DNA of 64,000 nt, taken from assembly GCF_022179325.1 (NCBI RefSeq), contig NZ_BPQQ01000067.1, positions 62,001-126,000 on the forward strand, in the 5' to 3' direction. The translations under genes were made by a program, and so were the position numbers. Below, one piece after another: positions 53,291 to 62,176 of the stretch. The notes beneath the pieces were generated by a model. The model made no database searches and was not told where the DNA came from. It worked only from the letters and a program-made list of their open reading frames with translations. The DNA comes from Methylobacterium isbiliense (GTDB lineage Bacteria > Pseudomonadota > Alphaproteobacteria > Rhizobiales > Beijerinckiaceae). How positions within the stretch are numbered: the stretch's first letter is position 1; each line of letters starts with the position of its first letter.

Positions 53291-53833
53291 TTGTCGCGCG
53301 AGATCCGCGCCTCCGCACTCTTCAGCGCCTGCGGTCAGTTCCGCCATCGCCTCGACCGCTCGTGGTCGGACGAGCCCCGCGCGCTCGTCTGCGGCTGCAA
53401 CCCGAGCATGGCCGGCACCGCGCGCAACGACCCGACGGTCTGCCGCCTCCGCGCCCTGCTGCGCGACCGGCCCGGCCTCGGCGGCTTCACGCTCGTCAAT
53501 GCGGAGGAGCGGATCGCCACCGATCCGGCCGACCTCGCGCGCTGGCTCGCCGGGCTCCACCTGCCCGCCCTGCAGGCGCAGCGTCGCGCCAACCTCGCGC
53601 GCATCCGCGCCCTCGCGGCGGAGGCGGCCCTCTGCATCGTGGCCTGGGGCAACCTCGTGCCGCCCGGACCGCCCGCGGACCGCGTTGCCGCGGCGTTGTC
53701 GCTCGACGGACGTCGCCCGCTCTACGCGTTCGGGTTTGTGGGGGACGGCGCGCCGATCCATCCGCTCGCCCGCGGCCGCTCGCGCGTGCCGCTCGGCGCG
53801 CCGCTGGTGGAATGGCGGGTCGGGGAGGGATAA
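53291..53833 (+). CDS. DUF1643-family protein
   Basis: 180 residues from a TTG at 53291, chosen because GGGGAGG lies six bases upstream; a TTG at 53252 would add 13 residues. The sequence ASALFSACGQFRHRLDRSW, ALVCGCNPSMAGTARNDPTV and GFTLVNAEERIATDPADLAR matches the DUF1643 pattern (a Leu-x-Pro-Ser type motif, then NDPT and a VN-rich strand). The function is unknown; members occur in bacteria and phages. It is stand-alone, and its start assignment is uncertain. Confidence 0.82.
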   Translation: MSREIRASALFSACGQFRHRLDRSWSDEPRALVCGCNPSMAGTARNDPTVCRLRALLRDRPGLGGFTLVNAEERIATDPADLARWLAGLHLPALQAQRRANLARIRALAAEAALCIVAWGNLVPPGPPADRVAAALSLDGRRPLYAFGFVGDGAPIHPLARGRSRVPLGAPLVEWRVGEG

Positions 53834-54110
53834 CGCCCGGCCGGCGCAGCGTGAGCGCCCCGTCGCTCTCCCCGGGCAAGGGGGCAGGCGGCACCCTCGG
53901 CCCTCGGCCACAGGCGGGTGCGCGGCGAACCTGTGGCGCGCGGCCGGGTGGGCCGCATCCGCGCGGTCGCGCCCGCATGACGGTTGGCCATCACTTTGCA
54001 GACATGGTCCGTCGTCTATAGATTCGCCGGGCCGCAGCTTCGTCATCTAAGCGCGAAGGTTGAGGGCTCTCTATGCCGGGGGACGGACTGCGCGCTGCCG
54101 CTGTGCCACC
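53834..54110. other. Intergenic region before the RND adaptor gene
   Basis: 277 bp. A less G+C-rich part (53985-54030, CTTTGCAGACATGGTCCGTCG) is a likely promoter. Nothing else was recognised. Confidence 0.3.
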
Positions 54111-55361
54111 ATGGATCTGACCGACCGCGACCTCAAACCCATCGGGCTGACGGCCAGAGTTCAGCTCTGCGTCGTTCTGGCGGTCGTCGGCCTCGGCTTG
54201 GCTGTTCTGTGGTACGGCCGTTCCGGCCGCGTGGAGCCCGGGGTCGTGGTCACGACCAGGCCGGTCTCAGGGTCGCCCCGCCAAGGTGTCCCCCTCACCG
54301 AGGCGCAGCTCACGACCTTGTCGACCGAGACGGTCGTGCAGCGGCAGTTCTACGAAGAGATCGCCACGGAGGGCAGGATCAGCGTCGACGAGTACCGGGC
54401 CACGCCGGTCTTCTCGCCCTATCCCGGCCGCGTCGTCCAGATCTTCGGCCGCACCGGCGAGCGCGTCGAGCAGGGCCAGCGCCTGTTCTCGATCCAGGCA
54501 AACGAGATGGTCCAGGCCCAGAACGACTACCTCGCGGCCCTCAACGTCCTCAACAAGAGCCGCTCGCAGTTCAATTTCGCCACCTCGGCCGAGAAGCGTC
54601 AGCGCGACCTCTACGAGACGCGGGCCACCACGCTGCGCGAGCTGCAGAGCGCCCAGAACGACCTGACGAGCGCGACGAACGACCTCAGGACCGCCGAGGT
54701 CGGGCTGGAGGCGGTGCGCAACCGGCTGCGCATCCTCGGCCTCTCCGACGCGGACATGACCGCGCTGCAGCAGAAGGGGGCGATCAACCCCGAGACAATG
54801 ATCAACGCGCCGCTGAGCGGCACGATCATCCAGCGCAGGATCGGCCCCGGCCAGTACGTCACCACCGGCGGCTCGGATCCGTCCTACGTCATCGGCGATC
54901 TCTCGAAGGTCTGGCTCGTGGCGCCGCTGCGCGAGCCGGACAGCACCAAGATCACCCTCGGCGAACTGGTGCGTTTCCGCGTCCTCGCCTTCCCGGACCG
55001 GATCTTCGAGGCGCGGGTGAACTTCATCGGCTCCTCGGTCGATCCCACGACACGCCGCATCAATGTGCGGGCGGAGGTCGACAACGCGCAGCGCCTGCTC
55101 AAGCCCGAGATGTACGCGAGCGTGCGCATCGTCACCGAGCGCGACGATGCCTTTCTCTCGGTGCCGCGCGCGGCGGTGATCTACGAGGGCGACCGGGCGA
55201 GCGTCTGGGTGCTCGGCGAGGGCAACGCGGTCGAGAGCCGCCGGATCAGGCCCGGCATCGTGAGCGGGGGCAACGTCGAGGTGCTCGATGGGCTCAAGGA
55301 GGGCGAGCGGGTGATCGCGAAGGGCGCCCTCTTCGTCGAGCGCATGACCGCTACGGAGTGA
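54111..55361 (+). CDS. Orphan RND-type efflux adaptor (CusB/CzcB-like)
   Basis: 416 residues from the ATG at 54111. One N-terminal membrane segment (LCVVLAVVGLGLAVLWYG) precedes the membrane-fusion-protein domains: lipoyl halves (ATPVFSPYPGRVVQIFGRTG, INAPLSGTIIQRRIGPGQYV), a coiled-coil hairpin rich in Gln/Asn (NDYLAALNVLNKSRSQF, TLRELQSAQNDLTSATNDL) and a beta-barrel (VWLVAPLREPDSTKITLGEL). The order is that of heavy-metal RND adaptors. No RND pump or outer-membrane channel gene is next to it, so it pairs with one elsewhere or is a remnant operon. Metal ligands of CusB type (Met triads) were not obvious. Confidence 0.88.
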   Translation: MDLTDRDLKPIGLTARVQLCVVLAVVGLGLAVLWYGRSGRVEPGVVVTTRPVSGSPRQGVPLTEAQLTTLSTETVVQRQFYEEIATEGRISVDEYRATPVFSPYPGRVVQIFGRTGERVEQGQRLFSIQANEMVQAQNDYLAALNVLNKSRSQFNFATSAEKRQRDLYETRATTLRELQSAQNDLTSATNDLRTAEVGLEAVRNRLRILGLSDADMTALQQKGAINPETMINAPLSGTIIQRRIGPGQYVTTGGSDPSYVIGDLSKVWLVAPLREPDSTKITLGELVRFRVLAFPDRIFEARVNFIGSSVDPTTRRINVRAEVDNAQRLLKPEMYASVRIVTERDDAFLSVPRAAVIYEGDRASVWVLGEGNAVESRRIRPGIVSGGNVEVLDGLKEGERVIAKGALFVERMTATE

Positions 55362-55459
55362 GGCCACCGCGATCGGCATTGAGCCTGCGGGGCGCGCGGG
55401 TAATCTCGGCGGGCGGGGGGCTTGCGCTCCTCCACCATGCCCAGGGATACGATCGCGCT

Positions 55460-56107
55460 GTGTTCTCCCCCGACGCTTGGCGGCGCAACACGCCGCTCTA
55501 CGAGGCCACCCGCACCCTGCCGTTCAACCGCGAACTCGCGGACGGCACGCTGCCGATGCCGGCGTTCCGCCACTACATCGTCCAGGACGCGCACTACCTC
55601 GTGGGCTTCGCCCAGGCGCTGGCGCTCGCCGCCGCCAAGTCGGACCGTCCCGACCACGTCGTCCAGTTCGCCACGGCGGCGGTCGTGGCGATCGAGGTGG
55701 AGCGGACCTTGCACACCGACTACTTCACCCGCTTCGGCCTTTCGGCCGCGGAGGTCGCCGCCACCGCGCCGACGCCGGTGACGCATCACTACGTCTGCTT
55801 CCTGCTCGCGAGCGGGTTCCGCGAGCCGCTCGCGGTGCACCTCGCCGCCCTGCTGCCGTGCTTCTGGATCTACCGCGAGATCGGGCGCGACATTCACGGG
55901 CGCGCCGGCTCCGACAATCCCTACAGGGCCTGGATCGACACCTATGCGGGAGAGGACTTCTCGCGCGCCGTAGACGCGATGATCGCGGTCAGGAGCGAGG
56001 CGGGGGCGAAGGAGCGGGACGCGATGCACGCGGCCTTCGCGCGTGCGGCGCAGCTCGAGTGGATGTTCTGGGATTCGGCCTACCGCGAGGCCACCTGGCC
56101 GGTGTGA
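55460..56107 (+). CDS. tenA: TenA-family thiaminase II / aminopyrimidine hydrolase
   Basis: 215 residues from a GTG at 55460; the ribosome site is weak. The all-helical TenA fold is clear: LPFNRELADGTLPMPAFRHY, IVQDAHYLVGFAQALALAA and LLPCFWIYREIGRDIHG, with catalytic Cys134 matching Cys135 of the Bacillus enzyme, and an end AQLEWMFWDSAYR. TenA hydrolyses amino-HMP and thiamin fragments for salvage. It stands 98 bp after the adaptor gene. No THI-box riboswitch was seen upstream, and no other thiamin gene is near. Confidence 0.9.
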   Translation: MFSPDAWRRNTPLYEATRTLPFNRELADGTLPMPAFRHYIVQDAHYLVGFAQALALAAAKSDRPDHVVQFATAAVVAIEVERTLHTDYFTRFGLSAAEVAATAPTPVTHHYVCFLLASGFREPLAVHLAALLPCFWIYREIGRDIHGRAGSDNPYRAWIDTYAGEDFSRAVDAMIAVRSEAGAKERDAMHAAFARAAQLEWMFWDSAYREATWPV

Positions 56108-56121
56108 GCGAACGGCAGCGG

Positions 56122-56892
56122 TCAGTCCCAGACGAACTCGCGCCGGCCCCCATCGAGGTTGATCATGGCCCCGTTGATGAAGGCGGCTTGGCGCGAGCAC
56201 AGGAAGGCGACCAGGGCCGCCACCTCCTCCGGCTTGCAGAAGCGGCCGATCGGGTTCTGCGCGGTGATCCGTTCCCGCATGTCGGCCGAGAAGGTCTGGA
56301 TCAGGTCCGTCTCGACGTAGCCCGGAGCCACGCAGTTGCAGGTCAGGCCCGCGCGCCCGACCTCCTTGGCCACGACGCGGGTGAAGCCGGCGATGCCGGC
56401 CTTCGCGGCCGTGTAGTTGGCGTTGCCCGGCCGGCCGCCGCCCGCGACGTTCATCGACGAGGTGTTGACGATGCGCCCGAACCCGGCGGCGCGCATCAGC
56501 GGGATGGCGGCGCGGGTGCACAGGAAGGTGCCGTGCATGTGGATGCGCACCATCCGGTCCCAATGGTCGAGGCTCATCGCCTCGACCGCATGGCCGACCA
56601 GCGTGCCGGCCACGCCGGCATTGTTGACCAGGATGTCGAGACGGCCCTCGCGTGCCGCGACCGCCTCCAGCATTGCCGCCACGGCCGCCTCGTCGGTGAC
56701 GTCGCAGCCGAGGCTCCAGGCCGGATGGCCGGCCTCCGCCAGCCGTGCGGCGGCCTCGGCCGCCGCCTCCGCGTCGCGATCCGAGACGACGATCCGGCAG
56801 CCTTCCGCGGCCAGTGCCTCGGCTTCCGCGAGGCCGATGCCGCGGGCCGCACCGGTGAGCAGGGCCACCCGCCCGTCGAGGTCGAGGTTCAC
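56122..56892 (-). CDS. SDR-family NAD(P)-dependent dehydrogenase
   Basis: 256 residues from a GTG at 56892, which overlaps the dehydrogenase stop as GTGA. The classical SDR motifs are present: TGAARGIGLAEAEALA, NNAGVAGTL, the Ser-Tyr-Lys triad in IVNTSSMNVAGGG and NANYTAAKAG, and VAPGYVETDL. Asp in VVSDRD at the end of strand 2 suggests NAD preference. It ends a carbohydrate operon and probably oxidises or reduces a hydroxyl of the imported polyol or its product. Confidence 0.92.
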   Translation of the reverse strand: MNLDLDGRVALLTGAARGIGLAEAEALAAEGCRIVVSDRDAEAAAEAAARLAEAGHPAWSLGCDVTDEAAVAAMLEAVAAREGRLDILVNNAGVAGTLVGHAVEAMSLDHWDRMVRIHMHGTFLCTRAAIPLMRAAGFGRIVNTSSMNVAGGGRPGNANYTAAKAGIAGFTRVVAKEVGRAGLTCNCVAPGYVETDLIQTFSADMRERITAQNPIGRFCKPEEVAALVAFLCSRQAAFINGAMINLDGGRREFVWD

Positions 56893-57959
56893 AGCCCCGT
56901 CTCCACCGTGCGGATCGCGGCCGCGAGGCTCTCCGGCGTGGCCGGGCGCGCGAGGTGGCGCATGTGCGGCGCGGCGAGCGTCGGGCCGGTGATCGCCGCG
57001 ATGTCCGCCGGCGTCGGCTCCGGAAGGCCGAGATCCGCGAGCCGCACGGGCAGGCCGCAAGCGCGGCAGAAGGCTGCGATCTCGGCGGCCGATGCGGTGT
57101 CCGATCCCTCGTGCGCGATCTGGACCAGGGTGCCGTAGGCGACGAGTTCCCCGTGCAGGGCGCCGGCGAGCCGCGGATGGGCCGTGAGCCCGCGGGTCAG
57201 CGAATGGGCGAGGGACAGGCCGCCCGATTCGAAGCCGAGGCCCGAGAGCAGCACGGCGGCCTCCACCACCGCCTCCAGGGCCGCGTCGGGCGCGCCCCGC
57301 TCCGTGCAGGCGAGGGCCGCCTCGCCGTCGCGGCGGATCGTGGCGTAGCAGGCATCCGCAAGCGCGAGCGCGGCGAGCGGCGTCGTGCCGCCGAAGAAGT
57401 TGCGCCCGCCCGCCGCCGCGCAGGCCCGCGCCTCGAAGGTCTTGGAGAGCGCGTCGCCGATCCCGGCCGCCAGCAGCCGCCGGGGCGCCCGGGCGATGAT
57501 GGCGGTGTCAACCAGCACCACGTCCGGGTTGTGGGGCAGCATCAGCACCTCGCGGATGCGGTGGTCCTCGTCGTAGACGACGATGAGCCGGCTCGTCGGC
57601 GCGTCGTTCGAGGCGACGGTCGGGACGACGACGATCGGCCGCCCCAGCGCCCGGGCGACGCCCTTGCCGGCGTCGATCGCCTTGCCGCCCCCCATGGCGA
57701 CGACGAGCCCGGCGCCGGCCTCGCGGGCGAGCCCGGCGAGGCGGTCGATCTCCGCCAGAGTAATCTCTCCGGCAAAGCGCGCCACCGGGGCCTCCGCGAG
57801 GGGCGATCCCTCGCGCTCCAGGGCGACGGGATCGGCGACCACGAAGGGCGCGCGCCCGAACTCTTCGACCAGGCCGGGGAGTTGCGCGAGCGCGCCGGGG
57901 CCCTGGATGTATTGGCGCGGGGCGCCGAGGATCCGCATCGACATGGTCGGCCTTTGCAT
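56889..57959 (-). CDS. Iron-containing alcohol dehydrogenase, GldA-like
   Basis: 356 residues from the ATG at 57959. Family features: nucleotide loop AMGGGKAIDAGKGVA and VVPTVASNDAPTSRL; metal ligands in AAGIGDALSKTFEARA, GLSLAHSLTRGLTAHP and LHGELVAYGTL, as in glycerol dehydrogenase (Asp, His, His). The enzyme oxidises a polyol with NAD. Its place between an ABC importer and an SDR gene makes it the second dehydrogenase of the same pathway. Glycerol itself is not implied; the true substrate is unknown. Confidence 0.92.
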   Translation of the reverse strand: MQRPTMSMRILGAPRQYIQGPGALAQLPGLVEEFGRAPFVVADPVALEREGSPLAEAPVARFAGEITLAEIDRLAGLAREAGAGLVVAMGGGKAIDAGKGVARALGRPIVVVPTVASNDAPTSRLIVVYDEDHRIREVLMLPHNPDVVLVDTAIIARAPRRLLAAGIGDALSKTFEARACAAAGGRNFFGGTTPLAALALADACYATIRRDGEAALACTERGAPDAALEAVVEAAVLLSGLGFESGGLSLAHSLTRGLTAHPRLAGALHGELVAYGTLVQIAHEGSDTASAAEIAAFCRACGLPVRLADLGLPEPTPADIAAITGPTLAAPHMRHLARPATPESLAAAIRTVETGL

Positions 57960-57961
57960 TG

Positions 57962-58789
57962 TCAGCCTTTCATGGCCCCGGCCGCGAGGCCCTGGATGAA
58001 GAAGCGCGACAGGAGGGTGAACATCAGGAAGAGCGGCGCGGCGATCAGCGTCGCGCCGGCCATCACCTCGCCCCAGCGCAGTTCGAACGAGCCGATCATC
58101 GAGGCGAGCCCGACCGGAAGGGTCTTCTGCGTGTCCGACGAGATCATCACGAGCGCGTAGGCGTAGTCGGTCCAGGAGAGCAGGAACGAGAACACCGCGA
58201 CCGTCACGATGCCGGGGGCGGAGAGCGGCAGCACCACGCGCAGGAAGCTGCCGAGCCGCGTGCAGCCGTCCACCATCGCGGCCTCTTCCAGTTCGAACGG
58301 CATCGCCTTGAAGAAGCCCCAGAGAAGCCAGACCCCGAGCGGCAGGGTCAGCGTGCAATGCGCGATGACGAGCGACCACAAGCTGTCGGCGAGCCCGAGG
58401 CTGACGAAGATCCCGTAGAGCGGGATGGCGAGCAGCATCGGCGGGAACATGTAGGCGTAGAGCATCGAGCCGATGATCAGCATCTTGAACGGCATCGCGA
58501 AGCGCGTGACCGCGTAGGCGATCACGATCGAGACCACGAGGGTGATCGCCACCACGGCGAGCGCGACCAGCACCGAGTTCCGGAACTGCTGCGGGTAATC
58601 CGTCACTTCCAGGAGCTGGCGGTAGCTGTCGAGCGACAGGGAGTGCGGCACGAGGCTCGGGCGCGCGAACAGCCCCTGCGGCTCGCGCAGGCTCGACAGG
58701 ATCATCCAGTAGATCGGGAAGAACGACCACGCGGCGATGGCAAGCGCGGCGAGCCCGATGCCGATGCGCTGGGGGGCGGAGCGCCTCAC
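57962..58789 (-). CDS. Carbohydrate ABC transporter permease, MalG type
   Basis: 275 residues from a GTG at 58789, overlapping the preceding permease stop as GTGA. Six membrane segments are seen, starting IGIGLAALAIAAWSFFPIYW, with the EAA loop ELEEAAMVDGCTRLGSFLRV that docks to the ATPase. Length and order match MalG/UgpE. It forms the importer channel together with the permease upstream. Confidence 0.94.
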   Translation of the reverse strand: MRRSAPQRIGIGLAALAIAAWSFFPIYWMILSSLREPQGLFARPSLVPHSLSLDSYRQLLEVTDYPQQFRNSVLVALAVVAITLVVSIVIAYAVTRFAMPFKMLIIGSMLYAYMFPPMLLAIPLYGIFVSLGLADSLWSLVIAHCTLTLPLGVWLLWGFFKAMPFELEEAAMVDGCTRLGSFLRVVLPLSAPGIVTVAVFSFLLSWTDYAYALVMISSDTQKTLPVGLASMIGSFELRWGEVMAGATLIAAPLFLMFTLLSRFFIQGLAAGAMKG

Positions 58790-59655
58790 CGCTTCTCCTC
58801 CAGGGGAAACAGGCGGAAATAGACTGCGACGAGGGCGGTCAGGATCAGGAACGAGACGGTGGCGACCGCGGCACCCCCGCCGACGTCGAACAGCGAGAAC
58901 GCCTTCTTGTAGGCGAGGATCGGCAGGTGCTCGGTGGCGCCGAGAGGGCCGCCCCGGGTCAGCAGCCAGACGATGTCGAACTTGTTGAACATCCAGATCG
59001 CCCGCAGGAGGATCACCACGGTCAGCACCGGCTTGAGCTGCGGCAGCGTGATGTGGATGAAGCGCGCCACCGGCCCGGCCCCGTCGACCCGCGCCGCCTC
59101 GTAGAGCGCGGGCGGGATCGTCTGCAGCCCGGCGAGCACGCAGATCGTCACGAACGGCGTCCACAGCCAGACGGAGGCGAGCACGACCGAGAACATCGCG
59201 GTCGCGGGCTGCTCGAACCACGGGATCGTGCCGAAGCCGAGGTCGCGCGCCAGCACGGTGACGAGGCCGAACGAGCCGTCCGCCATCCACTGGAAGGTGA
59301 GCGCGACGACGACGGTGGGCAGCAGGTAGGGGAGGGTGGCGAGCCCCCGCACCAGCGGCCGGCCGAGGAAGGGCTGGTTCAGCACCATCGCGAAGGCGAT
59401 GCCGATCACCACCTGCAGCACGATGGACAGGAGCGCGTAGGTGAGCCCGTTGCCGATGGCACGCCAGAATTCCGGGTCCGCCACCACGCGCGCGTAGTTG
59501 CCGAGCCCGACGAAGCGGGGCTCGGCGATGAAGGACGAGGCTTGGTGGAGGGAGAGCCAGAGCGCGTTCGCGACCGGGCCGCCGACGAACAAAGCCGTCA
59601 GCCCGAGCCCGGCCGCGAAGAAGGCCCAGATCACCCAGTCGTGGCGCGAGCGCAT
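58786..59655 (-). CDS. Carbohydrate ABC transporter permease, MalF type
   Basis: 289 residues from the ATG at 59655. Six membrane segments begin WVIWAFFAAGLGLTALFVGG, and the docking loop is LYEAARVDGAGPVARFIHI. The fold and size match UgpA/MalF-type permeases. It lies 12 bp after the binding-protein gene and overlaps the second permease by four bases, so all are made together. Confidence 0.94.
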   Translation of the reverse strand: MRSRHDWVIWAFFAAGLGLTALFVGGPVANALWLSLHQASSFIAEPRFVGLGNYARVVADPEFWRAIGNGLTYALLSIVLQVVIGIAFAMVLNQPFLGRPLVRGLATLPYLLPTVVVALTFQWMADGSFGLVTVLARDLGFGTIPWFEQPATAMFSVVLASVWLWTPFVTICVLAGLQTIPPALYEAARVDGAGPVARFIHITLPQLKPVLTVVILLRAIWMFNKFDIVWLLTRGGPLGATEHLPILAYKKAFSLFDVGGGAAVATVSFLILTALVAVYFRLFPLEEKR

Positions 59656-59667
59656 GCGGACCGGCGC

Positions 59668-60996
59668 TCAGGCCGCGATGACGCGGTTCATCTTGGCCAC
59701 CGCCTCGGCCACGCAGGCCTCGGATGGCATGTTCTTGAGAACCTTGTTCTGCAGCATCTCTGGGAAGACGAAGGATTCGAACACCTTGGCGGGCCGCAGG
59801 TCCGGCACCGGCCCCTCCGTGTCGATCGACCGGATGGTGATGGCCGGGTCGTCGAGGAAGCCCTGCATGGTCTTCACCGCCTCGGCGTGCTTCTCGATCA
59901 GCGGGTGCGCGCGCCAGCGCGCGTCGTCGTAGATGTCGAGGCGCGGCGGCTGGAAGTGCAGCGGGGCCGAGTGCAGGAAGTTGATGTAGTGCGCGTCCGA
60001 GAACCATTCGAGGAAGCGCACCGCCTCCTCGGCCATCGCCGTCTTGCCGACGACCCAGCCGTCGTAGCCGTGGTTGACCGCGGCCGCCTTCCCGGCGCTG
60101 TCGGGGTAGGGCATCATCCCGTACTTGTCGGCGAGTTGCGGCGCACGCTGCTCCAGCACCTCGATCAGCCGGCCCGCATAGGGGGCGTGGGCCGCCTGTC
60201 CGGCCGAAAACGCCGCCGTGATCGTGCCGAAGGTCGCCTGCGTCATGCCGGGCGGCATGGTCTTGGCGAGATCGCCGAAGAAGTCGAGGTAGGCCGCGGT
60301 CCTGCGGCGGTTCTCGTCGCTCGCGAAGGTGTTGGTCCAGTCCTTGTCGAACAGCGAGACGCCCTCGGCCCACAGGTAGCCGAGGCTCATCCAGTTGGTG
60401 GCGTCGTTGCTGCCGATCGGCGTCGCCATGCCGAAGCGCTGGCTGCCGCCGTCGGTCGAGGCCAGCCTGCGGCTGTTCTCCAGCAGCTGCGCCCAGGTCT
60501 TCGGCCGCTCCAGCTTGGCTTGGTCGTACAGGTCCTTGCGGTAGAACAGCCAGCAGAGATTGTAGTCGTACATGTACCAGTAGTGCTGGCCGTTCACCGG
60601 GAAGAGGATGCGCTTGCCCCACTTGTGCTTGTTGACGAGGTCGGTGATCGGGGTGAGCTGGCCCTCGTTGGCGAGCGTCAGCACGTGCGCGACGAAGATC
60701 AGTGTGGAGATGTCGTAGGGGCGCCCGCCGCGGATCGCCGCGACCGTGCGGGTGTAGGCGTCGCCCGACGGCACCGTGTCGATGACGACGCGGACGCCCT
60801 TCTCCTTCTCGTACTGCGCCGCCGCGACCCGCAGCGCGCGCACCGAATCGACCGCCGGCTCGGCGTTGAGGAAGCGGATCTCGCGGGTCTGCGCGCGCAG
60901 GGCCGGCATGGGGAAGGCCGCGGAGGCGGCGGTCGCGGCACCGGCCACGATCACGGACCGGCGCGTCGGTGATCCACCCTTCGGTTCGTTCGTCAT
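59668..60996 (-). CDS. Carbohydrate ABC transporter substrate-binding protein
   Basis: 442 residues from the ATG at 60996 (GGAGGAGACCCCG upstream). A Tat signal (TRRSVIVAGAATAASAAFP, then ALRAQ) precedes a family 1 solute-binding fold: EIRFLNAEPAVDSVRALRVA, NLCWLFYRKDLYDQAKL, AEGVSLFDKDWTNTFASDEN and GWVVGKTAMAEEAVRFLEWF. Tat rather than Sec export is somewhat unusual for this class. It delivers the sugar or polyol to the two permeases. Confidence 0.92.
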   Translation of the reverse strand: MTNEPKGGSPTRRSVIVAGAATAASAAFPMPALRAQTREIRFLNAEPAVDSVRALRVAAAQYEKEKGVRVVIDTVPSGDAYTRTVAAIRGGRPYDISTLIFVAHVLTLANEGQLTPITDLVNKHKWGKRILFPVNGQHYWYMYDYNLCWLFYRKDLYDQAKLERPKTWAQLLENSRRLASTDGGSQRFGMATPIGSNDATNWMSLGYLWAEGVSLFDKDWTNTFASDENRRRTAAYLDFFGDLAKTMPPGMTQATFGTITAAFSAGQAAHAPYAGRLIEVLEQRAPQLADKYGMMPYPDSAGKAAAVNHGYDGWVVGKTAMAEEAVRFLEWFSDAHYINFLHSAPLHFQPPRLDIYDDARWRAHPLIEKHAEAVKTMQGFLDDPAITIRSIDTEGPVPDLRPAKVFESFVFPEMLQNKVLKNMPSEACVAEAVAKMNRVIAA

Positions 60997-61093
60997 CGGG
61001 GTCTCCTCCAGGGGTTTTTCGGCTGTCGCCTCTTCTCCGCCGGGGGCGGGCGGGCTGTCGGGTATCGCGGCATCCGCCCTGCCGCACGGGGTT

Positions 61094-62173
61094 TCAGATT
61101 ACGGCGAGCGCCTCGCCGGCGCGGTCGAACAGGTGCAGGCGCCCGGGCGGGGCGGCGAGCCGGACCGTCTCGCCGGCCCTCACCGCGTCGTCGCGGCCCG
61201 TCACCGCCCGCATGGGCTGGCCGGCATCGAGGACGAGCACGCTCTCGTTGCCCATGCGCTCGACATGGACGACCCGGGCCGGAAAACCCTCCGCCGACAG
61301 GGCGAGGTGCTCGGGCCGGATCCCGATCACCGCCTTCTCGCCGGGCGAGAGCCGGGCGCCGCCGCCCGCCGCCGGCAGCGGCAGCGGCAGGGCGAGGGAG
61401 CCCGACCGGAACACCATCCCGCCGTTCTCGGCCGCGACTTCGCCCTCCGCGAAGTTCATCTCCGGCGAGCCGATGAAGCCCGCGACGAAGCGGTTGGCCG
61501 GGCGGTCGTAGACGGCGAGCGGCGCGCCGACCTGCTGCACCACCCCGTCCTTCATCACGCAGATCCGGTCGCCGAGCGTCATCGCCTCGACTTGATCGTG
61601 GGTGACGTAGATCATCGCGGTGCCGACCTCCCGGTGGAGGCGGGCGATCTCGTCGCGCATGTGGACGCGCATCTTGGCGTCGAGGTTCGAGAGCGGCTCG
61701 TCGAACAGGAAGACGTCCGGCTCGCGCACCAGCGCCCGGCCGAGGGCCACGCGCTGCATCTGCCCGCCCGAGAGCTGCCGCGGCTTGCGCGCGAGCAGCG
61801 GCTCGATGCGCAGGATCGCGGCGGCGCGGGCCACGCGGTCGGCGATCTCGGCCTTGCCTGCCCCGCGCATGCGCAACCCGAAGGCGAGATTGTCGTAGAC
61901 CGTCTTGTGCGGGTAGAGCGCGTAGTTCTGAAACACCATCGCGACGTTGCGGTCGCGCGGTTCGAGCCGGGTGACGTCGCGCGCGCCGATGCGGATCGTC
62001 CCGGAACTCGCCTCCTCCAGCCCGGCGATCATCCGGAGCGTCGTGGACTTGCCGCAGCCCGAGGGGCCGACCAGCACCATGAACTCGCCCTCCGCCACCG
62101 TGAGGTCGACGGAGCGCACCACGACGAGGTCGCCGAAGGCCTTCGTGACGCCGCTGAGGCCGACCGAGGCCAT
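61094..62173 (-). CDS. Carbohydrate ABC transporter ATPase, UgpC/MalK type
   Basis: 359 residues from the ATG at 62173. Walker A GPSGCGKSTTLRMI, signature LSGGQMQRVALGRAL and Walker B VFLFDEPLSNLDAK are complete. The C-terminal TOBE region (VIGIRPEHLALSAEGFPAR) identifies a MalK/UgpC-type ATPase. It starts 3 bp after the FGGY kinase stop and precedes the binding protein by 97 bp, within the same operon. Confidence 0.95.
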   Translation of the reverse strand: MASVGLSGVTKAFGDLVVVRSVDLTVAEGEFMVLVGPSGCGKSTTLRMIAGLEEASSGTIRIGARDVTRLEPRDRNVAMVFQNYALYPHKTVYDNLAFGLRMRGAGKAEIADRVARAAAILRIEPLLARKPRQLSGGQMQRVALGRALVREPDVFLFDEPLSNLDAKMRVHMRDEIARLHREVGTAMIYVTHDQVEAMTLGDRICVMKDGVVQQVGAPLAVYDRPANRFVAGFIGSPEMNFAEGEVAAENGGMVFRSGSLALPLPLPAAGGGARLSPGEKAVIGIRPEHLALSAEGFPARVVHVERMGNESVLVLDAGQPMRAVTGRDDAVRAGETVRLAAPPGRLHLFDRAGEALAVI

Positions 62174-62176
62174 GGC

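Noticed and set aside
54111-55361. Type I secretion adaptor for the RTX proteins
   Set aside because: The sequence is of the RND (CusB/CzcB) adaptor type with a short hairpin, not the long HlyD helical type, and no ABC exporter is adjacent.
55362-55460. Possible TPP riboswitch before tenA
   Set aside because: The conserved CTGAGA and ACCTGA elements are absent, and the gap is short and G+C-rich.
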